Position numbers and translations under genes: made by a program. From Enoplosus armatus (Eukaryota > Chordata > Actinopteri > Centrarchiformes > Enoplosidae), in the NCBI RefSeq assembly GCF_043641665.1, contig NC_092196.1, positions 15,497,692 through 15,561,691 on the forward strand: a stretch of 64,000 bases of DNA, written 5' to 3'. The notes under the pieces were generated by a model. The model was not told the DNA's origin. It did no database searches and worked only from the letters and a program-made list of their open reading frames with translations. Positions within the stretch are counted from its first letter, which is position 1, and each line of letters begins with the position of its first letter. This document shows positions 63,840 through 64,000 of the stretch, in pieces.

Positions 63840-64000
63840 TAATTAGCAATCGATACGGGGAGCGTTTGCAGAGCGCGTCTCTGACGTCAGAGTCCATTAC
63901 CGCTTCTCATTGGGTCTCATATTCCCAGAGCCTGGGCTAATTATTGGGAGGTTCATGTGGATAAAGTACAGCTCATCCCTCCCTTCACATCATGTCCCCT
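63840..64000 (+). promoter_or_regulatory. Promoter-like sequence at the right edge
   Basis: Contains TGACGTCA (63,882-63,889), inverted CCAAT boxes ATTGG at 63,909-63,913 and 63,943-63,947, a homeodomain-type CTAATTATT, and a TATA-like GATAAAG (63,960-63,966), in an order and spacing fit for a plus-strand promoter. CpG is raised. No coding start is reached. Which gene it serves is unknown; an uncx-like homeobox gene is a synteny-based guess. Confidence 0.45.

Overview
The window is vertebrate nuclear DNA and almost certainly from a ray-finned (probably percomorph) teleost. The genes have many introns with canonical GT-AG junctions, the proteins are vertebrate Wnt, galanin-receptor and AN1-zinc-finger families, and the intergenic DNA carries repeat words typical of teleosts. 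These include '..ATCAATAAAGT..' retroposon tails, '(TTGAA)n' tails, SINE-like tRNA-derived sequence and long CA, GATA/GACA and G tracts. Most of the 64 kb is non-coding. I rebuilt three protein-coding genes exon by exon, and each joins into one open frame.

(1) Positions ~270-22,980, + strand: axin1, the scaffold of the beta-catenin destruction complex. It has ten coding exons (870 aa) with the tankyrase motif, RGS, GSK3-binding, beta-catenin-binding and DIX regions all present. A non-coding first exon and a long 3' UTR are inferred. (2) Positions 30,048-34,158, - strand: a galanin receptor 2 gene (378 aa). Its single coding intron falls inside the Arg codon of the DRY motif, and that intron contains a fold-back MITE. 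(3) Positions 50,260-53,370, - strand: a ZFAND2 (AIRAP/AIRAPL) gene with nine coding exons (279 aa). It has two perfect AN1 zinc fingers, two ubiquitin-interacting motifs and a C-terminal CSLS CaaX box.

Between the genes lie interspersed repeats. The clearest are a 394-bp solo LTR with a 5-bp target duplication (46,538-46,931), a 358-bp MITE with a TTA duplication (33,202-33,559), a decayed Tc1/mariner transposase (~29,340-29,610), and several copies of a teleost repeat family at 12.4 and 49.3-49.8 kb.

The right end differs in character. From ~60.2 to ~63.1 kb the sequence has few recognisable repeats and is rich in TAAT/TTAAT homeodomain-type words, like arrays of conserved non-coding elements beside developmental regulators. 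The last 160 bases carry a CRE, two inverted CCAAT boxes and a TATA-like word, so a promoter may sit at the edge. In mammals ZFAND2A lies next to the homeobox gene UNCX, so I infer, without proof, that an uncx-like gene starts just beyond the window. CTCF-like sites lie between zfand2 and this block. I found no CRISPR array, rRNA, operon, or strong evidence of a wholly new system. The most unusual items are the repeated CTCF-like element (53.8-55.1 kb), the full ZFAND2B-type architecture at a ZFAND2A-like locus, and the promoter-associated TAACGTTA cluster.
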